Origin: SFEL01 sp964392455
GTDB lineage: Bacteria; Bacillota; Clostridia; Christensenellales; CAG-138
Reading direction: 5' to 3'
DNA: 21,774 nucleotides
Assembly: GCA_964392455.1 (NCBI GenBank)
Contig: CAYMPG010000029.1
Span: 1 to 21,774 of the forward strand
Below, one piece after another: positions 1 to 7,265 of this stretch; the first letter of the stretch is position 1; every line of letters begins with the position of its first letter. The notes below the pieces were generated by a model that saw only the letters and a list, made by a program, of their open reading frames with translations, made no database searches and was not told the DNA's origin. The position numbers and the translations under genes were made by a program.

Positions 1-15
1 CGCTAAGGCTGAGGT

Positions 16-627
16 CTACCAAGAGCCGAAGGCGGCAACAGCAAGCGCAGGAGCATAAAAGCGTCCCCCCCCCCCGCCCCCCCCCCGCAGGGGGGGGGGG
101 CAAGGCGGCGCCCACGCGGGGGGGGGGGGGAGTTTATTTTGAACCAGGTGGATCAACAGCTGCTCAACATGGAGCTTAATAAGCTGTTCTGAGCCAAAGG
201 GTGCATCAGCCCGCTTAATCATTGCGGTTTGGTGCACGATATCCAGTGGCTGTGCAAATGTATGGATTGCATCCTTTATGATTTCGGAAATAATACTTTT
301 TTCCGTTTCACCCAATACATTTCGGCCAGCCAGATATTCCACGCAGCGGCTCTGCGTTTCAAATGTAATAATAACAACACAGGCATAGGTATTATTTGCG
401 CGAATGCTGTGCCATTCTCCGGGTGGGTGAAGAAATGCCTCTCCCGATTTTAAAAGATGTGGGATACCATCGCCCTCTACAATTACTTCTCCATTATCGA
501 CAAATACCATCTCCCAGAAATCATGGGACTCACCGGGAAAATTAAACGTCGGAGTATAGTCAAAGTAATGGATAGTGAACACGCTGTCAATGGTCACTAC
601 ATCATAAAGCTCAGTTTTTTCGAACAT
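16..627 (-). CDS. AraC-type regulator, cupin sensor domain only (truncated)
   Basis: The first ~166 residues read as the N-terminal cupin (arabinose-binding-like) domain of an AraC-family transcription regulator: HDFWEM near residues 35-40, HPPGEWHSI near 67-75, then a helical stretch ending LLIHLVQNKL. These regulators usually continue into a ~100-residue double helix-turn-helix DNA-binding domain. Here the frame runs into G/C homopolymers at about position 131 and the remaining ~37 residues are proline/glycine junk, so the DNA-binding half is missing. The start is supported by AAGGACGG upstream and a good promoter at 687-715. It is divergent from the sugar-transport genes, which fits a local regulator of that operon. 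Whether the break is real or an assembly or contig-end artefact cannot be told from the sequence. Family confidence is good; functionality is doubtful. Confidence 0.75.
   Translation of the reverse strand: MFEKTELYDVVTIDSVFTIHYFDYTPTFNFPGESHDFWEMVFVDNGEVIVEGDGIPHLLKSGEAFLHPPGEWHSIRANNTYACVVIITFETQSRCVEYLAGRNVLGETEKSIISEIIKDAIHTFAQPLDIVHQTAMIKRADAPFGSEQLIKLHVEQLLIHLVQNKLPPPPAWAPPCPPPLRGGGGGGGRFYAPALAVAAFGSW
61..131. repeat. G/C homopolymer tract interrupting the regulator
   Basis: This is a run of C tracts, then G tracts, then a GGCGGCGCC-like core and another long G tract. It is unlike anything else in this AT-rich part of the window. It ends the regulator reading frame. It may be a badly resolved GC-rich palindrome, such as the TGCAGGGGGC hairpin seen at 6955 and 21420, or an assembly artefact. 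Confidence 0.6.
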
Positions 628-686
628 ACTTTTTCCGTCCTTTTATACTAATTGATTGCTAATGTTCGCATAAGCCGATTGTCCAC

Positions 687-715
687 ATTATAGTCTATCA
701 AAGGCTTTTCTGCAA
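687..715 (-). promoter_or_regulatory. Promoter for the AraC-type regulator
   Basis: On the minus strand, TTGCAG (710-715) and TATAAT (687-692) are separated by exactly 17 bases. Transcription would begin near 680, giving a ~50-base leader to the ATG at 627. Sigma-A type. Confidence 0.6.
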
Positions 716-752
716 TTACGCTTATAAAATGGATTAATTTATCAAAAAAGAT

Positions 753-781
753 TTGCTAAAGTGGTTTTTCTTTAGCATAAA
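753..781 (+). promoter_or_regulatory. Possible promoter/operator of the sugar-transport operon
   Basis: TTGCTA (753-758), a 17-base spacer and CATAAA (776-781) resemble a weak promoter. GCTAAA (755-760) and TTTAGC (771-776) form an inverted repeat across it that could be a regulator site. The predicted start leaves only about 14 bases before the ATG at 802, so the call is weak. Confidence 0.25.
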
Positions 782-801
782 AAAAGAAAAGGAGAAAAGA
801 A

Positions 802-1857
802 ATGAAGAGGATTGTCGCTGTATTTTTAACGGTATTCATGCTGGCCGGACTTATGGCTGCATGTGCTCCCGCTCCCAGCGAGGAGGGAAGCGTTGCAGAA
901 GCTGCCGCTCCTGAAGCAGCAGCAGCAGACGCAGAAGTAGCTGATGACGGTGAGGGATTCACCATCGGTTATCTGGGTTGGAATCTTGGACATGCCTGGA
1001 ATATCGCAACCTTTAACGGACTGCAGTACGGCGCAGACATGAAGAACTGCGAAGTCGTTAAAATGGACGCAGCAACCGATGCACAGCAGCAGCTGATCCA
1101 GGCCGAGGAGCTGATTAATCGCGGCGTTGATGCCATAGCACTTTACCCTGTTTCCGTAGAGTCCGGTGCAACCATCGTGCGTATGTGCAATGAAGCCGGA
1201 ATCCCTGTTTCCGTTGAGAACTCCTTCCTTGAGGATTCTGTTGGTGAATTTGTAGGACAGGTCGCTTGCCAGTATAACGAAATTGGTTATGCTGCAGTAA
1301 AGTGGGCAGCCGAGAACATTCCCGATACAAAGTTCCTCTATGTATCCGGCGCATATGGCCAGGGCGTAACCGAAATCTATGAAGTTGGCGTATATGAAGC
1401 CATTGAAGAGTTTGGTGTAGAATTGGTAGATCAGCTGGTCATTGAAGAGTGGACTATCGAGGATGCTTTCAATGTAACCTCCAGTTTCATTCAGGGTGGC
1501 GGCGAATTTAACGTAGTATTTGCTCAGGATGACGCTATAGCCAAGGGCGTATACCAGGCATTGGGCGATGCAGGCCTTGACTGTGCTGTAATCTCCACCG
1601 GTGGTTCTTCTGACGGTTATCTTTCTCTGGAAGTCGGTGAAACCGCGGCAAACATGACTGCTCCTGCACATCTTCAGGGTCTGATTCAGTTTGGTATGCT
1701 CTGGGCACATCTGAACGGAGAAGAATGGGGCGGCGAAAAGGTATCCCTGCCCGTTATCCCCATCGATGCCAACAACTTTGACGAGTGGTTGTTCTGGGAT
1801 GACATGGAAGGCGGCTATGCCTATGTCTCTGAAGCCATAGGTCCCTACATGCCTTAA
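802..1857 (+). CDS. Sugar ABC transporter substrate-binding lipoprotein (RbsB-like)
   Basis: 351 residues, the usual size for a type I periplasmic-binding-protein-fold sugar receptor. The N-terminus has a basic start, a hydrophobic core and the lipobox LMAAC, so it should be cleaved before Cys and anchored to the outer face of the membrane. An Ala/Glu-rich linker follows. The mature part opens with the family-typical beta strand TIGYLGWNLGHAW, then VVKMDAATDAQQQLIQAEELINRGVDA and AIALYPVS, as in COG1879 receptors. The start is fixed by AAGGAG nine bases upstream. It is the first gene of a set with the ATPase and permease. The stem-loop after its stop (1887-1915) probably protects its mRNA or limits read-through. 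The sugar cannot be read from the sequence; ribose, galactose, allose or a polyol are all possible. Confidence 0.9.
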   Translation: MKRIVAVFLTVFMLAGLMAACAPAPSEEGSVAEAAAPEAAAADAEVADDGEGFTIGYLGWNLGHAWNIATFNGLQYGADMKNCEVVKMDAATDAQQQLIQAEELINRGVDAIALYPVSVESGATIVRMCNEAGIPVSVENSFLEDSVGEFVGQVACQYNEIGYAAVKWAAENIPDTKFLYVSGAYGQGVTEIYEVGVYEAIEEFGVELVDQLVIEEWTIEDAFNVTSSFIQGGGEFNVVFAQDDAIAKGVYQALGDAGLDCAVISTGGSSDGYLSLEVGETAANMTAPAHLQGLIQFGMLWAHLNGEEWGGEKVSLPVIPIDANNFDEWLFWDDMEGGYAYVSEAIGPYMP

Positions 1858-1886
1858 TCTAACTGAAGATCATTCTAACCAACCAA

Positions 1887-1915
1887 ATCTCTGGGGCGTA
1901 CATCGTCCCAGAGAT
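1887..1915 (+). terminator. Intercistronic stem-loop after the binding-protein gene
   Basis: ATCTCTGGG (1887-1895) pairs perfectly with CCCAGAGAT (1907-1915) around an 11-base loop. No solid U-run follows, so it is more likely a partial terminator or mRNA-stabilising hairpin that sets a higher level of binding protein than of ATPase and permease. Confidence 0.6.
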
Positions 1916-1944
1916 ACTCGTGTCTTTTATAAAATGGAGGTCAA

Positions 1945-3453
1945 ATGAGGCATAACCCCGTTATTGAAATGAAAAACATCTACAAATCATTCGAGGGAGT
2001 CCGGGCCTTGAATGGGATGAGCTTTGATTTATATCAGGGAGAGGTTCACTGTCTTGTAGGTGAGAACGGAGCGGGAAAGTCAACTCTGGTCAAGGTTCTT
2101 TCAGGAGCGCATCGCCCGGATTCTGGTGAAATCATCGTGGAAGGTCAAAGTTTCGATTGCCTTAATGCTCGCCTTTCTCGCCAATTGGGAATCAGCATCA
2201 TCTATCAGGAGAATGTCCTGGCACCGTATATGTCCATAACTGAGAATATCTTTGTGGGGCAAGAGCATTCGCATTACGGGTTAATGGACTTTCAGTCGCA
2301 ATATGCTTATGCCAAGGATCTTTGCGATAATCTCGGCATAGAACTGGATTTAAATAGAATCGTTGCAGATCTTTCTGTTTCAGAACAACAATATGTAAAA
2401 ATATTAAAGGCTGTTAGTACTAACCCGAAGATACTCATCATGGATGAACCAACTTCAATGTTCAACACAGAAGATGCAGGCAAGGTGCTAAACCTGGTCA
2501 GGCGAATCGCTGAACAGGGTGTAAGTGTGATTTACATTTCACATTTTTTAAAGGAGATTAGAGAAATTGCGGACCGGATCACTGTGATTCGGGACGGTTC
2601 ATCTATATGTACATATGAAAACCAGGATCGCAATATCAATCTTGATAGATTGGTCAGTGATATGGTCGGACGCGATGCATCGCTGTTTTATGAAAAAGAA
2701 AAATATGAAATTGGAAGCAGCATTGCGTTTGAAGTCAAGGATTTACAGGTTGCTCCAAACTCTGAACCTGTTAGCTTCTTTGTACGTCAGGGAGAAATCC
2801 TGGGTGTAGCTGGCATGGTTGGTTCTGGAAGAACGGAAATTGCAAATGCCATTGTCGGTGCTTCTCCGAAGTATGGCGGAGAGATTTACTATCAAGGTAA
2901 AGAAATCAAAATCAAAAATCCCCACGATAGTGTTAGGAACGGCATTGCCTACATAACTGAGGATCGCCAAAAACTCGGGTTGAATTTATATGCCCCAATC
3001 ATTGAAAACCTGATTGAAGTTGGTCTACAGACGAAGATCAAAAACTTTTTCATAAAAATTAAGAATTATATTCCCGTCACAAAAGGAGTAGTCGATGGCC
3101 TAAAAATTAAGATGGCATCCCCATTGCAAGAGGTTCGCAATTTATCCGGTGGAAATCAGCAGAAGGTCGTACTGGGTAAGTGGCTGTTTGTAGACTGTGG
3201 AGTTTATATTTTTGATGAACCGACCCGAGGTATTGATGTTAACGCCAAATCCGAATTTTATAAGATCATTACTGGTTTGGCGAAACAGGGCAAAACCATT
3301 CTGATGATATCATCCGATATGCCGGAACTTATTTCCATTGCCGATAGAGTAATGGTAGTGTCGAAAGGCAGAGTGGTAAAAACACTAGAGGGGAATCAAA
3401 TAACAGAAGATAAAATAATACGTTATGCATTGGAGGGCCATATCGATGAATAA
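1945..3453 (+). CDS. Sugar ABC transporter ATPase with two ABC domains (RbsA/MglA-like)
   Basis: 502 residues, the standard length of the fused double-ATPase subunit of ribose/galactose-type importers. The N-terminal domain has Walker A GENGAGKST at residues 39-47, a diverged signature LSVSEQQYVKI, and Walker B ILIMDEPTS. The C-terminal domain has the degenerate Walker A GMVGSGRTE typical of this family, signature NLSGGNQQKV and Walker B VYIFDEPTRGID. It works in the cytoplasm, energising the permease encoded next. ATG is preceded by ATGGAGG. Its last codons overlap the permease start by eight bases, which implies translational coupling. The N-domain signature departs from LSGGQ, which is common in this subfamily. 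Confidence 0.93.
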   Translation: MRHNPVIEMKNIYKSFEGVRALNGMSFDLYQGEVHCLVGENGAGKSTLVKVLSGAHRPDSGEIIVEGQSFDCLNARLSRQLGISIIYQENVLAPYMSITENIFVGQEHSHYGLMDFQSQYAYAKDLCDNLGIELDLNRIVADLSVSEQQYVKILKAVSTNPKILIMDEPTSMFNTEDAGKVLNLVRRIAEQGVSVIYISHFLKEIREIADRITVIRDGSSICTYENQDRNINLDRLVSDMVGRDASLFYEKEKYEIGSSIAFEVKDLQVAPNSEPVSFFVRQGEILGVAGMVGSGRTEIANAIVGASPKYGGEIYYQGKEIKIKNPHDSVRNGIAYITEDRQKLGLNLYAPIIENLIEVGLQTKIKNFFIKIKNYIPVTKGVVDGLKIKMASPLQEVRNLSGGNQQKVVLGKWLFVDCGVYIFDEPTRGIDVNAKSEFYKIITGLAKQGKTILMISSDMPELISIADRVMVVSKGRVVKTLEGNQITEDKIIRYALEGHIDE

Positions 3454-4450
3454 ACTCACAGGTAATATTGCGTGGGATTCATCCAAATCTTTTTTATCAA
3501 AGCTGATTAAAGATCAACGAATCGTGTTAATCTTTGTTTTAATCGCATTTTCGGTGATTGTTACAATAATTAATCCACGGTTTTTGACTGTTAGTAATAT
3601 TGTGCTGATTTTCCAACAGATATCTATTGTAGGTGTGCTGACTATGGCGATGTCTGTCCTAATGCTGGCAGGTAATGTGGATCTTTCTATCGGTAACATA
3701 ATGGTTCTATCCGGTTGTGTTATGGCAAAGCTAATCGAGGGTAACCCCAGCGCTGGAATTGATGGCATCGGGGTAGGCGCTGCAGTCGCCGCCGGACTCG
3801 CAACCGGTATAATCTGCGGCGTGATAAATGGTTTTTTAGTTGCAAAATCCAAGTGCGTATCGCTTGTCATCACGCTGGGACTTAGCAGTGTATATAATGG
3901 CCTTTCCCTGATTATTACACAGGGCCGTGTAATGTCTTTCACAAGGCATTTTGAGCCAATTCGGCAGCTGAGAATTGGTGATTTGGTTCCTATTACTTTG
4001 GTTGCATTTTTGATATTGGTCGTAATTACATTTTTCCTTATTAACAGGACAAAGTTCGGACGGCGTGTTGTAGCTTTAGGTGGTAACGAAGAAAATGCCA
4101 GATTATGCGGCATCAAGGTGGATCGTTGCAAGATAATCACCTTTACAATAAGCGGTTTGTACTGTGCAATAGCAGCGATCATCTATGCATCTCGCCTGGA
4201 TGCAATCAGTGCAACCAGCGGCGTGGGCTACGAAACCTCCGCGCTGACAGGTGCAATCATAGGCGGGATTACATTTGATGGCGGACGTGGCACTATCTCG
4301 GGAGCCTTCTTGGGGGCATTTTTCATGGGCGTTCTTTCAAATGCCATGAACGTTCTTGCCATTGACAGCTTCGTGCAGACGGTTATTTCCGGTATTGTTA
4401 TAGTTGCAGCTGTGATAATCAGCAATATCGAACATCTTCGTAAAAGATAG
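3446..4450 (+). CDS. Sugar ABC transporter permease (RbsC-like)
   Basis: 334 residues when started at the ATG at 3446, which has GGAGG nine bases upstream (3432-3436). An ATG at 3425 in the same frame lies inside the ATPase gene and lacks a good ribosome site. The protein is very hydrophobic, with about eight to ten membrane segments. It carries family landmarks: MLAGNVDLSIGN in the first third, FGRRVVALGGNEENARLCGI (the cytoplasmic coupling region) and GAIIGGITFDGGRGT near the C-terminus. It belongs to the BPD_transp_2 family and forms the membrane channel fed by the lipoprotein receptor and powered by the upstream ATPase. Nothing appears truncated. Confidence 0.92.
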   Translation: MNKLTGNIAWDSSKSFLSKLIKDQRIVLIFVLIAFSVIVTIINPRFLTVSNIVLIFQQISIVGVLTMAMSVLMLAGNVDLSIGNIMVLSGCVMAKLIEGNPSAGIDGIGVGAAVAAGLATGIICGVINGFLVAKSKCVSLVITLGLSSVYNGLSLIITQGRVMSFTRHFEPIRQLRIGDLVPITLVAFLILVVITFFLINRTKFGRRVVALGGNEENARLCGIKVDRCKIITFTISGLYCAIAAIIYASRLDAISATSGVGYETSALTGAIIGGITFDGGRGTISGAFLGAFFMGVLSNAMNVLAIDSFVQTVISGIVIVAAVIISNIEHLRKR

Positions 4451-4526
4451 TATTGTTTAAGCTTATATCAAAAACGCCGACGGCATACAAAAACAGGAAC
4501 TTCTGTAAAATGGATTTGGAGCTACT

Positions 4527-5366
4527 ATGAAAAAAGGATATAGTTTCTTTTCTTTCAGGGGTGACATCGATATAAGGGAGCATTTGGCAGAATGCAGTGA
4601 AGCCGGATATGATGGTGTTGAGCTTGTTATCAACGATTGCGGCGCTTTGACAATGGACAGTTCGGAAAAGGATATTCTGGCAATCAAGCGAATGGTCGAT
4701 GACTTCGGTTTAGAGGTTGTTTCTGTCGGCGCCTCCATTATTTGGAATTACAATATTGCATCTGATAATCCAATTATTCGGCAAAAATCCATAGAGATTG
4801 TTGAAAAACAGCTTACAACAGCAGCCCTTTTGGGTGCAGATTCCACGCTTGTTATTCCTGGCGTAGTTGGAAGTGACTTTGCCCCAGGACAAGAGATTCC
4901 GTATGAACGTGCATACGAAAACTCGCAGAAGGTTCTTTCTTCCATTGTTCCGTATGCAAAGGACTGTAAGGTGTCCATTGCGATTGAGAATGTGTGGAAC
5001 AAATTTCTCTTATCTCCACTGGAAATGCGACGTTTTATCGACGAAATCAACTCACCTTTCCTTGGTGCGTATTTTGATACCGGAAACATTCTGTACATTG
5101 GGTACCCTGATGACTGGATTCGCACGCTCGGTAGCCGTATTAAGAAGATACATTTTTGTGATTTCAAAAGGGGAGGTGGCACCTTAACAAGCTTCTGTGA
5201 TCTGCTGGAAGGCGATGTTGATTACAAGGCAGTTATGCGGGCCTTACATGATGTTGGATATGATGACTATGTCACACTTGAGATGTTCCCCAATTATCCT
5301 GTATACCCAAAGCAAACAATAAAAAGTGGGAAACTGGCAATGGACTTTATTTTAACATTGGAATAG
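4527..5366 (+). CDS. Sugar phosphate isomerase/epimerase-like TIM-barrel enzyme
   Basis: 279 residues of the xylose-isomerase-like TIM-barrel superfamily (IolE/tagatose-epimerase-like, COG1082). Metal-binding residues expected in this fold are visible: Glu in IAIENVW, Asp in AYFDTGN, His in KIHFCDFK, and Glu in YVTLEMF at the last strand. The opening FSFRGDIDIREHLAECSEAGYDGVEL is a typical first strand and helix. A GGAG at 4518-4521 lies just before the ATG. It follows the permease after 76 bases and is the only enzyme in the cluster, so it probably isomerises or epimerises the imported sugar or a derivative. No sugar kinase or dehydrogenase is present, so the pathway is incomplete here and the exact reaction cannot be assigned. 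Confidence 0.85.
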   Translation: MKKGYSFFSFRGDIDIREHLAECSEAGYDGVELVINDCGALTMDSSEKDILAIKRMVDDFGLEVVSVGASIIWNYNIASDNPIIRQKSIEIVEKQLTTAALLGADSTLVIPGVVGSDFAPGQEIPYERAYENSQKVLSSIVPYAKDCKVSIAIENVWNKFLLSPLEMRRFIDEINSPFLGAYFDTGNILYIGYPDDWIRTLGSRIKKIHFCDFKRGGGTLTSFCDLLEGDVDYKAVMRALHDVGYDDYVTLEMFPNYPVYPKQTIKSGKLAMDFILTLE

Positions 5367-5374
5367 ACTAATTA

Positions 5375-5406
5375 AAGAAGGCATGGTAAATATTCCGTGC
5401 CTTCTT
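5375..5406 (+). terminator. Terminator of the sugar operon
   Basis: AAGAAGGCATGG (5375-5386) pairs over 12 positions, one of them G-U, with CCGTGCCTTCTT (5395-5406) around an 8-base loop. The U-run is weak, but the position just after the last gene supports termination. Confidence 0.6.
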
Positions 5407-5519
5407 GTATGCGGTCTGTAAAATGGATAATAAACTAATTGATTTAATGCATCCTGTTGTCATTTGAGAAAAAATTATATTAAGTTATTTATTCTGCTAT
5501 CATCGCAACACTGACAATT

Positions 5520-5760
5520 TTAGGTAAGCCGTAACAAATCCCGTTTGCCCATTTCTCGGCGGTTTGGGTGACAGATAAATACTTCAACAAAGTCTACCGA
5601 ACCTTTCAAGTCTGCTGGCATATACAATGCTACACAATATGCCATAATCGGAAGCACGAATAAAATCAACCTGTTTGTCAAAAAATTCCGAAGGTATTTC
5701 AATCAGTAATCGCAAAGAGCTTGGGAAGTTTCCAATTGTCAAAATGCTATGTAAAAATTA
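5520..5760 (-). pseudogene. Possible decayed ORF, unrecognised
   Basis: On the minus strand two frames look protein-like in succession. One reads LRLLIEIPSEFFDKQVDFI and onward to YASRLERFG. After a frame change near 5590 the sequence reads VDFVEVFICHPNRREMGKR to the stop at 5520. There is no good start or ribosome site. This is consistent with a frameshifted gene fragment, but I do not recognise the family. The rest of the 5407-5779 interval holds no gene that I can support. Confidence 0.2.
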
Positions 5761-5779
5761 TACCCACCCCCATGCGGCT

Positions 5780-5808
5780 TTGACAAGACGCCTGTATGAA
5801 CTTATAAT
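5780..5808 (+). promoter_or_regulatory. Consensus promoter of ychF
   Basis: TTGACA (5780-5785), a 17-base spacer and TATAAT (5803-5808) make a perfect sigma-A consensus. Transcription would start near 5815, giving a ~40-base leader with a ribosome site AGGAG before the ATG at 5856. Confidence 0.85.
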
Positions 5809-5855
5809 GTAAGCGGAGAAAATCATTTATTTTATTTTGAATAGAGGAGATATAT

Positions 5856-6944
5856 ATGAAACTCGGCGTAGTCGGTCTGCCCAATGTGGGCAAATCCACC
5901 CTTTTTAACGCCATAACCCAGGCGGGCGCTCAGGCGGCAAATTATCCCTTCTGCACCATTGAGCCCAATGTGGGCGTGGTGGCGGTGCCGGACAGCCGTC
6001 TTGACGTGCTGTCTGAAATGCATCACCCGGAAAAATACACCCCTACCACCATCGAGTTTGTGGATATTGCGGGGCTGGTGCGGGGCGCATACAAGGGAGA
6101 GGGCCTTGGCAATAAGTTCCTTTCCCACATTCGGGAGGTGGACGCCATAGTTCACGTGGTGCGCTGCTTTGAGGATGAAAACATCGTGCACGTGGATGGC
6201 TCTGTAGACCCTGTGCGGGATATGGAGACCATTAACCTTGAGCTGATATTTGCCGACATGGACACCATGGACAGGCGCATCGAGCGGGCGGAGAAAAACT
6301 CCAAATCCGGCGACAAGAAGCTCCTTGCAGAGGCCCAGTTCCTCCGCAGCATAAAGGCGCACCTGGAGGCCGGCAAGCCCGTTCGCTCAATGGAGCTTAG
6401 CGAGGAGGAGAGGGAATACGTTCACTCCCTGTTCCTGCTGACGGATAAGCCCGTCATATACGTTGCAAATATTGCTGAGGACGACATTGGCAAGGACCTG
6501 CCCCAGGTAAAGGCCCTGTACGATGCGGCTGCCGCCGAAAATGCCGGCGCCCTCACCATATGCGCCCGCATAGAGGAGGAAATATCCCAGCTCTCCCCCG
6601 AGGAAAAGCAGGATTTCCTCACCGAGATGGGCATTGGCGAAAGCGGCCTTGATAAGCTGGTAAAGGAATGCTACTCTCTCCTTGGCCTCATCAGCTACCT
6701 TACCGCCGGGCCAAAGGAGGTTCGTGCCTGGACTATTACCCGGGGCACCAAGGCGCCCCAGGCCGCCGGTAAGATACATACCGATTTTGAAAAGGGCTTT
6801 ATCCGGGCGGAGATAGTCAATTATGATACACTTATGGAGCATGGCTCCATGGCCGCCTGCAAGGAAAAGGGCCTTATCCGCAGCGAGGGCAAGGACTACG
6901 TTATGCAGGACGGCGACATCGTGCTGTTCCGATTTAATGTGTAG
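5856..6944 (+). CDS. ychF: Ribosome-binding GTPase/ATPase YchF (OLA1 family)
   Basis: 362 residues, the normal length. The P-loop GLPNVGKST is near residues 7-15, followed by the switch region of the family (ANYPFCTIEPNVG), DIAGLVRGA (the G3 motif with its YchF-specific context) and a C-terminal TGS-like domain. That domain reads LISYLTAGPKEVRAWTI, then HTDFEKGFIRAE, ending YVMQDGDIVLFRFNV. YchF is an Obg-related protein that prefers ATP and associates with ribosomes. It is implicated in translation quality and oxidative stress responses. The gene stands alone between its own promoter and a repeat module that begins within ten bases of the stop codon. It marks a switch to a clearly GC-richer composition than the sugar cluster. 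Confidence 0.97.
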   Translation: MKLGVVGLPNVGKSTLFNAITQAGAQAANYPFCTIEPNVGVVAVPDSRLDVLSEMHHPEKYTPTTIEFVDIAGLVRGAYKGEGLGNKFLSHIREVDAIVHVVRCFEDENIVHVDGSVDPVRDMETINLELIFADMDTMDRRIERAEKNSKSGDKKLLAEAQFLRSIKAHLEAGKPVRSMELSEEEREYVHSLFLLTDKPVIYVANIAEDDIGKDLPQVKALYDAAAAENAGALTICARIEEEISQLSPEEKQDFLTEMGIGESGLDKLVKECYSLLGLISYLTAGPKEVRAWTITRGTKAPQAAGKIHTDFEKGFIRAEIVNYDTLMEHGSMAACKEKGLIRSEGKDYVMQDGDIVLFRFNV

Positions 6945-6950
6945 TTAGTT

Positions 6951-7265
6951 CCCTTGCAGGGGGCAAGCCCCCTGCACCCCCTGTTCTTTCCTTAAAGGAT
7001 AGATTAGTCAATGCGGAGCATTGACATAGCTCCTTGAAATCATGTGGAAAATCCAAGGGTTTTCCACAAAGTACCAAAAGAAGCGTTCTTTCTTTAAAAG
7101 ACAGATTAGTCAATGCGGAGCATTGACATAGCTCCTTGAAATCATGTGGAAAATCCAAGGATTTTCCACAAGAACCAAAGAATAGGGGTTTGGATAGTTA
7201 ATACTAAATAAGCAGTTTTGCAGCACTGTTCCAAAAAGCTCCACGATGGGTGGAGCTTTTTGCGT
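6951..7265 (+). repeat. Composite 3' repeat module, copy A (with internal duplication)
   Basis: Begins six bases after the ychF stop. Order of parts: perfect 10-base inverted repeat TGCAGGGGGC/GCCCCCTGCA (6955-6976); core unit with palindrome TCAATGCggaGCATTGA and hairpin TGTGGAAAA...TTTTCCACA (about 6984-7070); a second copy of the core (7086-7171); then GGTTTGGATAGT..., a GCAG-rich stretch and a 12-bp terminator stem (7233-7261). The same order, with one core, occurs at 21420-21625. Any peptide readable from the core is an artefact of the repeat. Confidence 0.85.
7233..7261 (+). terminator. Strong bidirectional terminator in repeat copy A
   Basis: AAAAAGCTCCAC (7233-7244) pairs perfectly with GTGGAGCTTTTT (7250-7261) around GATGG. 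The A-run and T-run make it usable on both strands. Confidence 0.85.

Noticed and set aside
6934..7158. Minus-strand ORF with a repeated peptide (also readable near 21523)
   Set aside because: It is produced by the dispersed repeat core; there is no ribosome site and it overlaps hairpins.
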